A stretch of 64,000 nt of DNA from Candidatus Methanomethylophilaceae archaeon (GCA_017524805.1 JAFXUX010000030.1:1-64000), one strand, 5' to 3'. Positions 17,456 to 27,389 are shown, counted from the first letter of the stretch. Numbers and translations are program-made. Notes: generated from the letters alone by a model not told the origin.

Positions 17456-18485
17456 TTTCAGGCTTCATCTCCCTGGCATTGTCCCAAAGGTCGTGGATGA
17501 CCTGGGGAGAGTGCGTGGCGGCTATTATCTGGATGCCCCTCACCCTGCAGATGTCCGAGAATATGGCTCCGAGCTTCTGCTGCCACACTATGTGCAGCGA
17601 GATCTCCGGCTCATCGATTATGACCGCGGTCCCGGGTTCGGCGTGGAAGAGGATGATGTAGAGCATGATCATGATCTGCTTCTCGCCGGATGAGAGCCTG
17701 GAAAGCTGGAGGGCGCCCCCGCAATCCAATGTCACCGAGATCTTCCCGTTGTCGAGGATGTCGACGGTCTTGTTGATGAACAATTCGTTGATCAGATCCT
17801 TATAAATCACTATGGATTCGGCCAGGATGTAATTCTTTTCGACGTATTCGGAGATGGAATAAGCGAGATCCTCGTAATCCTTCCTGTAATTCATGAGCTC
17901 GTATCTGGACGGCGGGAACCTGTACCCAGCAGGGATATCGGGCTCGAACCCCGCATCGCTGATGAAATCCAATTTGGCCTTGAGGTCCTTGCACCAGAAT
18001 TCCAGCTCGCCGTCGGTCATCTCTTTGCGCTTGCCCTCGTATGGAACCAGCTCGGAATGCTCGCGAGAGTATCTGATGCGCTCATAGAGCTCTTGGGCGT
18101 AGGTCTCGAGGGCGGGAGCCAGATGGCCGTCTTTCTTCTTGATGACGAGCCTCTCGGGGGAGATGTATGTGACATCGCATATGTCGGCCATCTCTTCCGG
18201 GGTTATCTCCGTCTCCAGCTCATTCTTCTGCATCTGGATGAGCAATTCGCCGGAATTATTCTCGATTATCAGATTCGTCCCGTCGAAGAAGCCTATGTCC
18301 AGCCTTGTAAAGGGCGTTTCCGATAGATATCTCACGTCGCCCTTCATAGCGGCATATACCATGCGCATGACCGTGCTTTTTCCGAACCCGTTCTGGGCAT
18401 GGATGAAAGTGAGCCCGTCGCACAGATTCAGCGTATAATCGAACTGGTTGAACAGTCCGCTGATGTAGAGCGATTTGATGATCAT
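17445..18485 (-). CDS. AAA family ATPase (AriA-like), first gene of an ATPase/TOPRIM pair
   Basis: This is an SMC/ABC-like AAA ATPase of about 346 residues. Walker A is HAQNGFGKST (residues 29-38, Lys36). Signature-like LSSGEKQ, Walker B VIIDEPEISLH and switch ATHSPQ lie towards the C-terminus, all intact. The middle region is helical. A TTG start at 18500 is open in the same frame, but the ATG at 18485 has GGAG seven bases before it and begins at the usual MIIKSLYISG, so I choose it. It overlaps the DUF4435 gene and is divergent from the TPR gene by 90 bp. The pairing of an AAA15/AAA21-type ATPase with DUF4435 is the PARIS arrangement, although this ATPase is shorter than well-known AriA proteins. 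Confidence 0.85.
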   Translation of the reverse strand: MIIKSLYISGLFNQFDYTLNLCDGLTFIHAQNGFGKSTVMRMVYAAMKGDVRYLSETPFTRLDIGFFDGTNLIIENNSGELLIQMQKNELETEITPEEMADICDVTYISPERLVIKKKDGHLAPALETYAQELYERIRYSREHSELVPYEGKRKEMTDGELEFWCKDLKAKLDFISDAGFEPDIPAGYRFPPSRYELMNYRKDYEDLAYSISEYVEKNYILAESIVIYKDLINELFINKTVDILDNGKISVTLDCGGALQLSRLSSGEKQIMIMLYIILFHAEPGTAVIIDEPEISLHIVWQQKLGAIFSDICRVRGIQIIAATHSPQVIHDLWDNAREMKPENAQ

Positions 18486-18575
18486 ATGAACGCTCCGCAA
18501 TCGATTTGCAGTTATTTATTGGATGCTCCCGGCATTCTGGCGATAAAGTTATTTTCAGCTCGCCGATGCCGTGCC

Positions 18576-19409
18576 ATGGATATGGAAGCCGAATTCGCGG
18601 CCGTCCGCAAAGACATAGCAGAAGGACGGCTGTCGGAGGTCCCAGCGAAGATCAAAGCTATCGCCGAGAATGGCAGCGACCCTTTCACCGCCGTCAAATG
18701 CATCTCCCTGATGTCGGCGGTCGGAGACCGGTCCATAATGCCGGATCTCATCGCTATAGCTGAGAAGACCGCATCCGACGACGAAACCAAGCTCCAGATA
18801 GCGCTGACCCTGAGAAGCCTCGGATTCCCTTCGAACGCTTATGGGATGCTCAAAGGGATACCGAAGACCGACGAGACGCTTAGAGCATCTGCGGAATGCC
18901 TCTCCGACATGGAAGAGTACGAATCCGCTTTGGCCTGCCTTCAGTCCATATCCTCTCCGTCGCTGTCTGACAGGTGCCTTCTTGCAGGGACGTACAGCTC
19001 GCTTGGAGAGCATTCCGATGCCATTTCCGTGTCCTCGGAGCTGATCGCGGAAAACCCTGCCAATTACGAGGCCGGGGTGGCGTATGTATCGTCCCTGATC
19101 TCCGCCGGGAAGCAGAAGGAAGCGGTCAAATACGTCCGCGCCAACCTCAAAGAGAAGACCGCCGACTCCTACGCCCTCGCGGCTTATGCGATGTGGATTG
19201 TCGGCAACGCCAAATCGGCCGGAGCATATGCATCAAGGGCGGTCCAGATAGACCACGCCCATGTCGGCGCGATGGAGATACTGGGTCTCAGCCTGGCCGA
19301 GAAGGGCGAAATCGACAAAGCCCGCATCGTCGCCGGGGCGATAAACGAAGTCAGGCCCGGAGACAAGGCCGCGCTGAACATCATCTCCTATTGCGACCTC
19401 AGAAGCTGA
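18576..19409 (+). CDS. TPR-repeat protein
   Basis: The protein has 278 residues from ATG 18576 (MDMEAEFAAVRK). The frame is open further upstream, but only over the ATPase gene on the other strand, so the longer start is not credible. It is built of helical TPR/SEL-type repeats, for example AYGMLKGIPKTDETLRASAEC and YALAAYAMWIVGNAKSAGAYA, with the Ala/Gly/Leu spacing of helix-turn-helix repeats. No catalytic domain, signal peptide or membrane helix is seen. It would act as a cytoplasmic scaffold; its partner is unknown. It converges on trkH with only 3 bp between the stops. Confidence 0.8.
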   Translation: MDMEAEFAAVRKDIAEGRLSEVPAKIKAIAENGSDPFTAVKCISLMSAVGDRSIMPDLIAIAEKTASDDETKLQIALTLRSLGFPSNAYGMLKGIPKTDETLRASAECLSDMEEYESALACLQSISSPSLSDRCLLAGTYSSLGEHSDAISVSSELIAENPANYEAGVAYVSSLISAGKQKEAVKYVRANLKEKTADSYALAAYAMWIVGNAKSAGAYASRAVQIDHAHVGAMEILGLSLAEKGEIDKARIVAGAINEVRPGDKAALNIISYCDLRS

Positions 19410-19412
19410 CCG

Positions 19413-20948
19413 TCAGCTGGAATTCTTGGCGTTCTTCTTCCATCTGGTTTTCCTGGCATGATGGGTCCAAAGCTCCTTCCAGAACGATGGCGCGAAGAAC
19501 ACCAGAGCGGTCAGGATTTCGAGACGTCCTACCCACATCAGGAGCATCATGATGACCTTGGTGATCCCGCCGAGATCGCAGAAGCTTCCGTTGGGGCCGA
19601 AATAGCCGAAACCTGTCCCCAGATTCCCGACCATGGCGATGGAGATGTTTATGGAATCCAGAATATTGTATCCGGCCATCATGATGATAACAGAACCGGA
19701 TAGCATGGTGACCATGAACAGCGTCATTATCGAAAAAGCGGACAGAACCGCCGCATGGTCGATGATCTGATCGTCCACCCTCACATCCCTGATGGCGTTG
19801 GGATGCAGCGTCCTGCTGATGGTGACCTTCATGAACTGATAGATCACGTTCAGCCTTCCGATTTTTATCCCTCCGCTGGTGGAACCCGATGATGCGCCTA
19901 TGAATCCGACCACCAGCAATATGGTCACGCACTGCGCCGGGAACTGGGATGCGTCGCCGATCGTGACTCCCGTGCTGGTTCCCATGGACACCACCGAGAA
20001 CAGGGAGGTCTCGATCAGATCGATGAATTCCCTGTCTCCCCATTTGGACACGTCGGTGTTCATCAGCATCATGGCGAAGAATACGCCCGCAGCCAGCAGG
20101 AACCAGACGACGTTGAACTTGAATTCGGAGTTCTTTCTGTAGACGCCCCTCTGCCTGCGGACTATGGCGTTGTAGTGGAGGTAGAAATTCACGCCTCCCA
20201 GGAACATGAACAGGGCGGTGACCATCTTGACTGGCGGCGAATAGCTGGCGAGGCTGTCGACGGTGTTGAGGAATCCGCCCGTTGAGATGGTCGCGAATGT
20301 GAGGCACAAGGAATCGACCGGATTAACCCCGAGCGCGATTATGATCAGATAATTGGCTATCGTAAAAATAGAATAGACCAGAATGAAGGATACCGCGGCT
20401 TTCTGGAGCTTCAGCGTATAGTCGGTGGAGCCGGAGCCGGCGAGCTCGTTGATAAGCACCGCGCGACCGATGCCGACCATGGGCATCATGTACATGAACA
20501 CCAGGATGACGGTTATACCTCCGACCCACTGGGTAAAGGACCTCCAAACCATCAGCGACACCGGCATAGCGGTCGGATCGGGTATTATGGATGCGCCGGT
20601 GGTCGTGAAACCGCTTACCGATTCGAACATGGAATCGAGAAGAGGAAGACCGTACAGAGCATACGGGATCGTCCCGATAACGAAAAGCGTCAGCCAAGCC
20701 AGAGCTATCAGCAAAAGACCGTTTACCGGCTTGAAGCTCTCCGAATCCCTGAAAAGGACGAACTGCAGACCCCCCATCGTAATGAGGATGGGAACCGGAG
20801 TCAGGAATGGGGCGTAATCCTCGCCCAGAATAGCGGCCATGCCTGTCGGCAGCAACAGGCATATGCCAAGCAGGAGCTCTATCGAACCGAGATATTTGAC
20901 AGTGGTGCTGGACCATACCGCAAAGTCCCTGAAATCGATTCTCCGCAC
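19413..20948 (-). CDS. trkH: Trk/Ktr-type potassium transporter membrane subunit
   Basis: This polytopic membrane protein is of the TrkH/KtrB family. It has the repeated pore segments with their filter glycines: SGFTTTGASI, ATISTGGFLNT, VSMGTSTGVTIGD and MVGNLGTGFGYFGPNG. The longer frame opens at 21041, but that part overlaps trkA. A GTG at 20946-20948 lies 4 bp after the trkA stop and begins VRRIDFRDFAVW, which fits the family start, giving about 511 residues. It forms the K+ channel gated by the TrkA ring. trkA lies directly upstream in the same operon. Confidence 0.93.
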   Translation of the reverse strand: MRRIDFRDFAVWSSTTVKYLGSIELLLGICLLLPTGMAAILGEDYAPFLTPVPILITMGGLQFVLFRDSESFKPVNGLLLIALAWLTLFVIGTIPYALYGLPLLDSMFESVSGFTTTGASIIPDPTAMPVSLMVWRSFTQWVGGITVILVFMYMMPMVGIGRAVLINELAGSGSTDYTLKLQKAAVSFILVYSIFTIANYLIIIALGVNPVDSLCLTFATISTGGFLNTVDSLASYSPPVKMVTALFMFLGGVNFYLHYNAIVRRQRGVYRKNSEFKFNVVWFLLAAGVFFAMMLMNTDVSKWGDREFIDLIETSLFSVVSMGTSTGVTIGDASQFPAQCVTILLVVGFIGASSGSTSGGIKIGRLNVIYQFMKVTISRTLHPNAIRDVRVDDQIIDHAAVLSAFSIMTLFMVTMLSGSVIIMMAGYNILDSINISIAMVGNLGTGFGYFGPNGSFCDLGGITKVIMMLLMWVGRLEILTALVFFAPSFWKELWTHHARKTRWKKNAKNSS

Positions 20949-20952
20949 GGTT

Positions 20953-22308
20953 TCACAACTCAGGCAGGGATATTTTCCCGAATGTGTTCTTAAGCTCGGC
21001 TTCGTTGGTCGCGGTGGTGAAAACCACCATCTTGTCATCATCCAGCAGCATCGTGTCCAATTCCGGAAAGATTATCCCGCCGTTGCGATAGATCGCCACG
21101 ACTTTGGCGTTCCTGACTATCTGGATGTCCCCGAAGAACTTGTTGCGGAAATTGGGTGCTTTCATGACGTCGACGGTGAAGAACAGCTCGCTGTAGTTCC
21201 TCATCCTCATGAGAGCGACCTCGTCCGGCAGGATGCATTTGGTTATCTCGTTGGAGATTATCCTGTAGAATCCGGCGATGGTATCGAGGTTTGTATAGGC
21301 AAATATGTCCTTGTATTCGGGTTTGAAGTATCTTGTGATCACTTTCTCTGAATTGTACTTGGATGCCGACATGCTCATCAGGAGGTTGGTATCGTCGGAT
21401 CCGGACGTCACTATGAGGCAATCCGCCCTGAACAGGTCCTCGTTCCTCTGGACCCTGGGGTCTTTGAAGTCCTCCTTCAGAACCAAAGCCTCCGGAATCA
21501 GCTTGGTCAGCTCCCTGCACCTGTCAGGATCGTGTTCGACGATGGTGACCAGCCTTTTGATGTCGGACCTATGGATCAGCATTTTGGCCACGTTTACACC
21601 GACTATTGACCCCCCTAAGATGGCGAATTCAACCGCCTTATGCTTCACGCCGAGGAACGTGTTGAATTTCTCCAATCCTTTCTCGCTCCCGGCCACGCAG
21701 ATGCTGTCTCCGACGCGGATCTCCATCATATCCACGTCCAATTCCAGGTCCCCGCCGCGATAGATGCCGAAAATCACGCATTCCGGCGGGAGAGCCAATT
21801 CGAGAACCACTTTCCCGACGACGTTGCTGCCCAATTTCACCGAAAAAATGGCGGCTCCGATGCCGAGATGGTCCACGAAATCATAATCGGTGGCATTCTC
21901 CAGGACGGCCATCTTGTACATCTTCTCGGCTGTCCTCATCTCCGGCGACATTATCCTGTCGGCATCGATGGACCTGCCCCCCTCCATATCCAGAATATAA
22001 TCAGGATTGTTGATGGAAGCTATCGTAAGTATATCCTTGTCGAACCTTTTGGCGGCCGTGCATATGAAAAGATTCACGGCATCATCCTTGAGGGTGGATA
22101 CGATCGCCTCGGCCCTGTGCTTCTCTATGGCTTCCTTGAGTTTGCGAGGGTTGGAGCCATCCTCGTGGAGGACAGAAACGTTGAGATTGTTAGTCACAGC
22201 CTGGACTTTGGACGCATCGTTGTCGATCACAAGAACGTCATGGGTGCTCGCTATAGTTTCCGCTGAAACATACCCCACATCCCCTGCGCCGACGATGATG
22301 ACCCTCAT
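20953..22308 (-). CDS. trkA: Trk potassium uptake regulator with two RCK (TrkA-N/TrkA-C) units
   Basis: This 451-residue protein has two nucleotide-binding RCK halves. The first begins MRVIIVGAGDVGYVSAETIA with GxGxxG and an acidic strand end (VLVIDND). The second begins VEFAILGGSIVGVNVAKMLI with VTIVEHD. Each is followed by a TrkA-C region. Full-length tandem TrkA proteins form the cytoplasmic ring that gates TrkH in response to NAD(H) or ATP/ADP. The gene is first in a trkA-trkH operon. A 9-3-9 inverted repeat lies just upstream of its start. Confidence 0.94.
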   Translation of the reverse strand: MRVIIVGAGDVGYVSAETIASTHDVLVIDNDASKVQAVTNNLNVSVLHEDGSNPRKLKEAIEKHRAEAIVSTLKDDAVNLFICTAAKRFDKDILTIASINNPDYILDMEGGRSIDADRIMSPEMRTAEKMYKMAVLENATDYDFVDHLGIGAAIFSVKLGSNVVGKVVLELALPPECVIFGIYRGGDLELDVDMMEIRVGDSICVAGSEKGLEKFNTFLGVKHKAVEFAILGGSIVGVNVAKMLIHRSDIKRLVTIVEHDPDRCRELTKLIPEALVLKEDFKDPRVQRNEDLFRADCLIVTSGSDDTNLLMSMSASKYNSEKVITRYFKPEYKDIFAYTNLDTIAGFYRIISNEITKCILPDEVALMRMRNYSELFFTVDVMKAPNFRNKFFGDIQIVRNAKVVAIYRNGGIIFPELDTMLLDDDKMVVFTTATNEAELKNTFGKISLPEL

Positions 22309-22317
22309 GCGCCTCGA

Positions 22318-22338
22318 TTATAGCGATATTCGTTATAA
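22318..22338. promoter_or_regulatory. inverted repeat between trkA and hisD
   Basis: TTATAGCGA-TAT-TCGTTATAA is a 9-3-9 inverted repeat with one mismatch, 10-30 bp upstream of the trkA start and in the divergent gap to hisD. It may be an operator for trkA. No regulator can be named. Confidence 0.4.
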
Positions 22339-22413
22339 CGTTGTTCATGGATGAGACGTTCTCAATAGCACTTTGTACCTAAGGATTAAGTCCTTCCCAT
22401 CCATTAAGACGGC

Positions 22414-23709
22414 ATGAGCAACGAGAAAGCGAATCCCGCAGATAAACCGGCTAAATGGAAGGAAGTCGACGAGGATTTCTGGAAGACGAACCGCGAATCC
22501 AAAGTGGATCAGGTTGCCGATACCGTCCGCGGAATCATAGAGATGGTCCGCGAGAAGGGGGACGAGGCCCTCATCGAACTGGCCGAGAAATTCGACAAAG
22601 TCAGGCTGGAATCCGTGGAAGCCACCCGCGAAGACATCGAAGCCGCATACGACAAGGTCCCCCAGGACATCGTCGATGAGCTCGAGAACGCGGCCTACAA
22701 CATCCAGCGCTTCCACGAGATGCAGAAGCCGGCAGACATGTGGCTGAGAGAGGTTGAGCCGGGGATAACGCTCGGAGTCAAGACCACGCCCTTGGAGAGG
22801 GTCGGATGCTATGTCCCCGGTGGGCGCGCATCCTATCCGAGCACGGTTCTGATGACCGTGATCCCGGCGAAAGTGGCCGGAGTCGACGAGGTCATCTTCT
22901 GCACCCCACCCAATCCCAACCCGATAACTCTGGTGGCAGCCGACATCGCAGGCGCCGACGAGATCTATTTCTGCGGCGGGGCCCAGGCAATCGCAGCCAT
23001 GGCCCTCGGGACCGAGAGCATAGAGCCTGTCCAGAAGATCGTAGGGCCGGGAAACGTGTTCGTGACCAGCGCCAAAATGATGCTCAGGGACAAAGTCGAG
23101 ATCGACTTCCCCGCCGGGCCGAGCGAAGTCGCCGTGCTGGCCGATTCCTCCGCCGACCCTGAACTGGTTGCATCCGAGCTGGTCGCTCAGGCTGAGCACG
23201 ACCCTTCTTCCGCCTGCCTCCTGGTCACCACAGACAGATCGCTTCCGGATAAGGCCTGGAAATACATGGAGAAGATGATCATGGAGACCCCCAGAAGGGA
23301 GATCATCACCAAAGCCATGGGCAACTCCGGATACATCGTGTGCGACGAGCTGGACCTGGCGATAGAGGTCATGAACGGGATCGCCCCCGAGCACCTTTCC
23401 ATACAGGTCCGCGACCCCTTGGACGCCCTGAGCAAAGTGAGGAACGCCGGATCGATATTCGTCGGTCCGTACACCCCCGTCGCGGCCGGGGATTACGCGT
23501 CCGGAACCAACCACGTCCTGCCTACCGCCGGCCACGCCGCAGTGTCCTCCGGGCTCAACGTGGCGCATTTCATGAAGACTTCCACCGTCCAGTACCTCTC
23601 CAAGGAAGGCCTGGCCGCGATCGCCCAGACCATAGAGGCGATATCTACCGCCGAAGGCCTCCACGCCCACTGCGAATCCGTCAGGATAAGGAACAGAGAG
23701 GAAGATTGA
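22414..23709 (+). CDS. hisD: histidinol dehydrogenase
   Basis: This 431-residue protein is of normal HisD length. Family motifs are easy to see: [63 protein letters not shown], and [25 protein letters not shown] near the C-terminus with its conserved His. It catalyses the last two NAD+-dependent oxidations of histidine synthesis. No other his gene is nearby. It is instead the first gene of a tight operon with ppk (1 bp between stop and ATG) and ppx, an unusual grouping with no known functional reason. Confidence 0.96.
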   Translation: MSNEKANPADKPAKWKEVDEDFWKTNRESKVDQVADTVRGIIEMVREKGDEALIELAEKFDKVRLESVEATREDIEAAYDKVPQDIVDELENAAYNIQRFHEMQKPADMWLREVEPGITLGVKTTPLERVGCYVPGGRASYPSTVLMTVIPAKVAGVDEVIFCTPPNPNPITLVAADIAGADEIYFCGGAQAIAAMALGTESIEPVQKIVGPGNVFVTSAKMMLRDKVEIDFPAGPSEVAVLADSSADPELVASELVAQAEHDPSSACLLVTTDRSLPDKAWKYMEKMIMETPRREIITKAMGNSGYIVCDELDLAIEVMNGIAPEHLSIQVRDPLDALSKVRNAGSIFVGPYTPVAAGDYASGTNHVLPTAGHAAVSSGLNVAHFMKTSTVQYLSKEGLAAIAQTIEAISTAEGLHAHCESVRIRNREED

Positions 23710-23710
23710 G

Positions 23711-25789
23711 ATGTCCCGGAACCTGGATGAGCCTGGGCCGGACCTGTACGATGAGAAATACTACATCAACAGGGAGCTTTCCTGGCTGGAATTCAACAGG
23801 AGATGCCTCGAGCAGGCTGAGGACGCATCGAATCCGGTTCTTGAGAGGGTGAAATTCATAGCGATATGCTGCGGGAACATGGACGAGTTCTTCATGATCC
23901 GCGTCCCCGGCATCATATCCAAGACCCCCATACCCGGCCCGGACTACTTGGGCATCAACAGGAATCTCCTTCTGGAATCCATCTCCAAGACTGTGCAGGA
24001 GCTGGTGAACAGATATGCCAAATGCTGGGACGACATCAGGCAGGCGCTGGCCGACGCCGGCATTAGGATAGCCAAGGTGGATGATCTTGTCACCGATCAG
24101 ATGGCCTGGGTCTCCTGGTTCTATAGGGAGAGAATACACCCTCTGCTCACCCCGCTGGCCCTTGACGTGTCCCATCCGTTCCCTTTCATATCAAACAACT
24201 CGCTGAACATAGCCGTGAAGCTGTCCGACCCCAAAGGCCAGCACTATGCGAGAGTGAAAGTTCCCGTAGGCGTCCTGCCCAGATTCATAGAGGTCCCGTC
24301 CTCCAAAGGCACCACTCTTGTGATGCTGGAGGACATAATCGAGAGCCACATCTCTTCTCTGTTCCCGGACAGGGAGATCGAAGGGGCCTACACCTTCAGG
24401 GTCACCCGCAACGCCGATGTGAAAGTGACCATCGACGAGGCCTGCGATTTCATGACCTCGGTCGAAGACGCCATCGAAGACAGGGGAGTTGGTTTCCCGG
24501 TCAGGATGGTCGCCGAGAAGACGATGCCGGACGACATGGCCCGCCTTTTTGCGAAGAATCTCAAGCTCTCCGAGGTGCAAGTGCACAAATCGGAGTTCGT
24601 GATGCTGGTCGACCTCTGGGAGATTGCCGGGATGAACTACCCGAAGCTCAAAGACAAGACCTTCGAGCCCTACGTCCCGCCCGAGCTGGCTGAAGGAACC
24701 GACATCTTCGCCGCCATCAGGCAGAAGGATTGGATACTCTTCCATCCGTACGAATCCTTCGGGACCATCGTGCGCTTCGTGGCGCAGGCCGCCGAGGATC
24801 CCACCGTCCAGAGCATCAAAATTTGCCTTTACAGGATAGGGAAGGATCCGTCCCTCGTGCGTGCTCTTATAAGAGCGAGAGAGAACGGGAAGACCGTATC
24901 CGTTCTGATGGAGCTCCGCGCGAAATTCGACGAGACCAACAACATCCGCTGGGCCAAGGAGCTGGAGAAGATCGGAGTCCACGTGGTATTCGGGCCGCTG
25001 GACCTGAAAGTACATTCCAAGCTGCTGCAGGTGGTCCGCCTGGAAGGCAGCAGGCTGGTCAGATACACGCACATGAGCTCCGGGAATTACAACACCTCCA
25101 CGGCCAAGCAATACGGCGACATATCGTTCCTGACGGCCAACCAGGAGATCGGAGAGGACGTGGGCGAGCTGTTCAACGCTCTCACCGGGTTTTTCGGGCC
25201 GAGGATGTACAAGCATCTTCTGGTCGCCCCTCTGACGCTGAAGGATTCCCTCATCGCCAAGATCGACAGGGAGATATCCGTCCACAAGGAGAAGGGGAAC
25301 GGATACATCGCGATGAAGGCGAACGGGCTGATAGACTCTGACATCATAGCTTCGCTGTACAAGGCATCCATAGCCGGGGTAAAGATCGACCTGAACATCA
25401 GAGGCCTATGCTGCCTGAGACCGGGGATCCCGGGGATATCCGAGAACATCCGCGTGACGAGCATAGTCGACAGATTCCTCGAACATTCCAGGATCTATTA
25501 CTTCGAGAACGGCGGGGACCCGGAGATGTACATGGGATCCTCCGACATGATGCCCCGCAACCTTCTGGCCAGAGTGGAAGTGCTGTTCCCCGTGCTCGAC
25601 AAGGATATGCTGGCCATGATAAGGGACTGCATACTGAAGGTCCATCTCGCCGACAACGTGAAAGCAAAGAAGCTGCTGTCTGATGGGAGCTACGTCCCCG
25701 TGGGACGCGAAGAGGGCGAGAAGAAGTTGAGATCCCAGGAATGGTTCATCAAACACAGAGGATCGTGGCATGGATCCGCAGAGCGATGA
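23711..25789 (+). CDS. ppk: polyphosphate kinase 1
   Basis: The 692-residue length is normal for PPK1. The N-terminal domain starts YINRELSWLEFNRR. The catalytic C-terminal halves include LYRIGKDPSLVRALIRA, KVHSKLLQVV (with one of the conserved His residues), MSSGNYN and NLLARVEVLFPV. The enzyme makes polyphosphate from ATP reversibly and autophosphorylates on His. The gene is tightly packed between hisD and ppx and overlaps ppx by 20 bp, so synthesis and breakdown of polyphosphate are coupled at the translational level. Confidence 0.96.
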   Translation: MSRNLDEPGPDLYDEKYYINRELSWLEFNRRCLEQAEDASNPVLERVKFIAICCGNMDEFFMIRVPGIISKTPIPGPDYLGINRNLLLESISKTVQELVNRYAKCWDDIRQALADAGIRIAKVDDLVTDQMAWVSWFYRERIHPLLTPLALDVSHPFPFISNNSLNIAVKLSDPKGQHYARVKVPVGVLPRFIEVPSSKGTTLVMLEDIIESHISSLFPDREIEGAYTFRVTRNADVKVTIDEACDFMTSVEDAIEDRGVGFPVRMVAEKTMPDDMARLFAKNLKLSEVQVHKSEFVMLVDLWEIAGMNYPKLKDKTFEPYVPPELAEGTDIFAAIRQKDWILFHPYESFGTIVRFVAQAAEDPTVQSIKICLYRIGKDPSLVRALIRARENGKTVSVLMELRAKFDETNNIRWAKELEKIGVHVVFGPLDLKVHSKLLQVVRLEGSRLVRYTHMSSGNYNTSTAKQYGDISFLTANQEIGEDVGELFNALTGFFGPRMYKHLLVAPLTLKDSLIAKIDREISVHKEKGNGYIAMKANGLIDSDIIASLYKASIAGVKIDLNIRGLCCLRPGIPGISENIRVTSIVDRFLEHSRIYYFENGGDPEMYMGSSDMMPRNLLARVEVLFPVLDKDMLAMIRDCILKVHLADNVKAKKLLSDGSYVPVGREEGEKKLRSQEWFIKHRGSWHGSAER

Positions 25790-27299
25790 GACGGTCGGGT
25801 TCATAGACATAGGCACGAATTCCATCCACCTCTCGGTGGTCAGGTACTTCGGCGGGACCTCTGGGAAAGCGGTGTTCCAGGACAAGGAGATGATCCGCCT
25901 GGGGAAAGGGCTGTACTCGGATGGCCTCATCGGAAGGGACACCATCCGTAGGGCGGCCCTGATAGCGTCCAGGTTCTCAAGAGTCTCTAAAGGGATGGGC
26001 GCTGACGAGGTCATTGCCGTCGCCACCTGCGCCGCCCGCGAAGCCCCGGACGGAGGGGAACTGGCCAAGGCGATATCCCCTTACGCGGACGTCAGGATCA
26101 TCCCCGGCGCCGAGGAGGCCAGGCTTATTTCCCTTGGGATATTCGGCTCGGACGGCCCCGAAGAAAGGTCTCTGGCCATCGACATAGGCGGCGGAAGCAC
26201 CGAGGTCATCATAGCCGAGAAGGGCAGGAACCTCTTCATCGACAGCCTGAGCGTCGGGGCGGTCCGCTTCGCTTACGGGCTGGGCATAGACGTTTCCGGC
26301 ACGGTCCAGGCCGAGGATTACGACCAGCTTCTCAGGGAGGTCGACGTCAGATCCTACCACGCTTTGGGCATGGTGAGGGAGACAGGCTATTCCAAAGCTT
26401 ACGGGTCATCCGGCACGATGATCGCTCTGGCGGCCATGTGCGCCGCGAGAAGGGGCGACGGCGACGCCTCATACATGACCTACGAAGAACTCCGCGACCT
26501 GATGAGATATCTCTGCAAGATGGACGCCGCAAGAAGGGAGAACGTTCGCGGACTGGCCAAAGCCAGGGCGGACATAATAATCGGCGGCGGAGCCATCGCC
26601 GAGGAGCTCATGTTCCTTTTCGGGATCGAAAGGATAGAGATCACCCCCATGGGGCTGAGGGAGGGATTGCAGGCCGACTACCACCTGTCCAGAGGCGGTA
26701 TGCTGTCGGACGTGCGCAAAGCTTCCGTATCCACACTGGCCCGCAGATGCGGATGCGATCTCAAGCATGCGTCGGCCGTCCAGAACTATTCCGTCCAGAT
26801 CTTCGACGGCGCTGCTGCCATAGGTCTGCACGCGATGCAGCGCGACATGAGGGATATGCTGTCCTGCGCCGCGTTCCTGCACGATATTGGGGAGATAGTG
26901 AACTACAACGACCACCACATCCTCTCCCAGATGATGATCGAGAATTCTGATATGGTGGGGTTCGACACCGCCGAACTCAGGGACATGGGCCTGATGGCCA
27001 GATTCCACCACAAAAAATTCCCCGGCCCGAAAGACAGGAATCTCAGAGGACTGTCGCCAAAGGAATCCTTGGAGATCCGGCAGTGCTCCCTGTTCCTGCG
27101 TATGGGCGACATTTTGGACCGTCACCGGACATCGTCCATCGAAGGGATAACCCTGGAGAACGCGGGAGGGACGGCGATGCTGAGATTCACATGCTCAGAA
27201 GACCCTTCCATGGAGATTTGGCGCATGGAGAAAATAAAAGGAGATTTCGAGAGGCTTTTCGGTTTGGAACTGGTCTTGGTGCCGGATTATGATCCCTAA
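25770..27299 (+). CDS. ppx: exopolyphosphatase (Ppx/GppA) with C-terminal HD domain
   Basis: This 509-residue protein has the ASKHA fold motifs of Ppx/GppA. The phosphate-1 loop is GFIDIGTNSIHLSVVR, then AIDIGGGSTEVI and AYGSSGTMIA. An HD-type helical domain follows near residue 370 (CAAFLHDIGEIVNYNDHH). It removes terminal phosphates from polyphosphate and may also hydrolyse pppGpp. It overlaps the end of ppk by 20 bp. The stop is TAA at 27297-27299. Confidence 0.95.
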   Translation: MDPQSDETVGFIDIGTNSIHLSVVRYFGGTSGKAVFQDKEMIRLGKGLYSDGLIGRDTIRRAALIASRFSRVSKGMGADEVIAVATCAAREAPDGGELAKAISPYADVRIIPGAEEARLISLGIFGSDGPEERSLAIDIGGGSTEVIIAEKGRNLFIDSLSVGAVRFAYGLGIDVSGTVQAEDYDQLLREVDVRSYHALGMVRETGYSKAYGSSGTMIALAAMCAARRGDGDASYMTYEELRDLMRYLCKMDAARRENVRGLAKARADIIIGGGAIAEELMFLFGIERIEITPMGLREGLQADYHLSRGGMLSDVRKASVSTLARRCGCDLKHASAVQNYSVQIFDGAAAIGLHAMQRDMRDMLSCAAFLHDIGEIVNYNDHHILSQMMIENSDMVGFDTAELRDMGLMARFHHKKFPGPKDRNLRGLSPKESLEIRQCSLFLRMGDILDRHRTSSIEGITLENAGGTAMLRFTCSEDPSMEIWRMEKIKGDFERLFGLELVLVPDYDP

Positions 27300-27358
27300 A
27301 CGACGATTAACGGCGCCATCATCGAGATGAAAGCCTTCAAAACCGAAGAAATCATCCC

Positions 27359-27370
27359 AAATTATATAAT
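27359..27370 (+). promoter_or_regulatory. TATA box with no protein gene downstream
   Basis: AAATTATATAAT is a strong archaeal TATA box on the plus strand in the gap after ppx. The next protein gene downstream lies on the other strand, so this promoter points at the structured element starting about 27 bp further on. Confidence 0.55.
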
Positions 27371-27389
27371 CCGCAAATTCTTAGAGAAG

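Noticed and set aside
18399-18575. Longer start of the TPR gene
   Set aside because: It would cover the N-terminus of the ATPase on the other strand and adds no repeat pattern.
20948-21041. Longer trkH start at 21041
   Set aside because: The added residues are a shadow of trkA; the GTG start 4 bp after the trkA stop fits the family.
22345-23670. 441-codon frame antisense to hisD
   Set aside because: hisD motifs are complete on the plus strand; the antisense frame has none.
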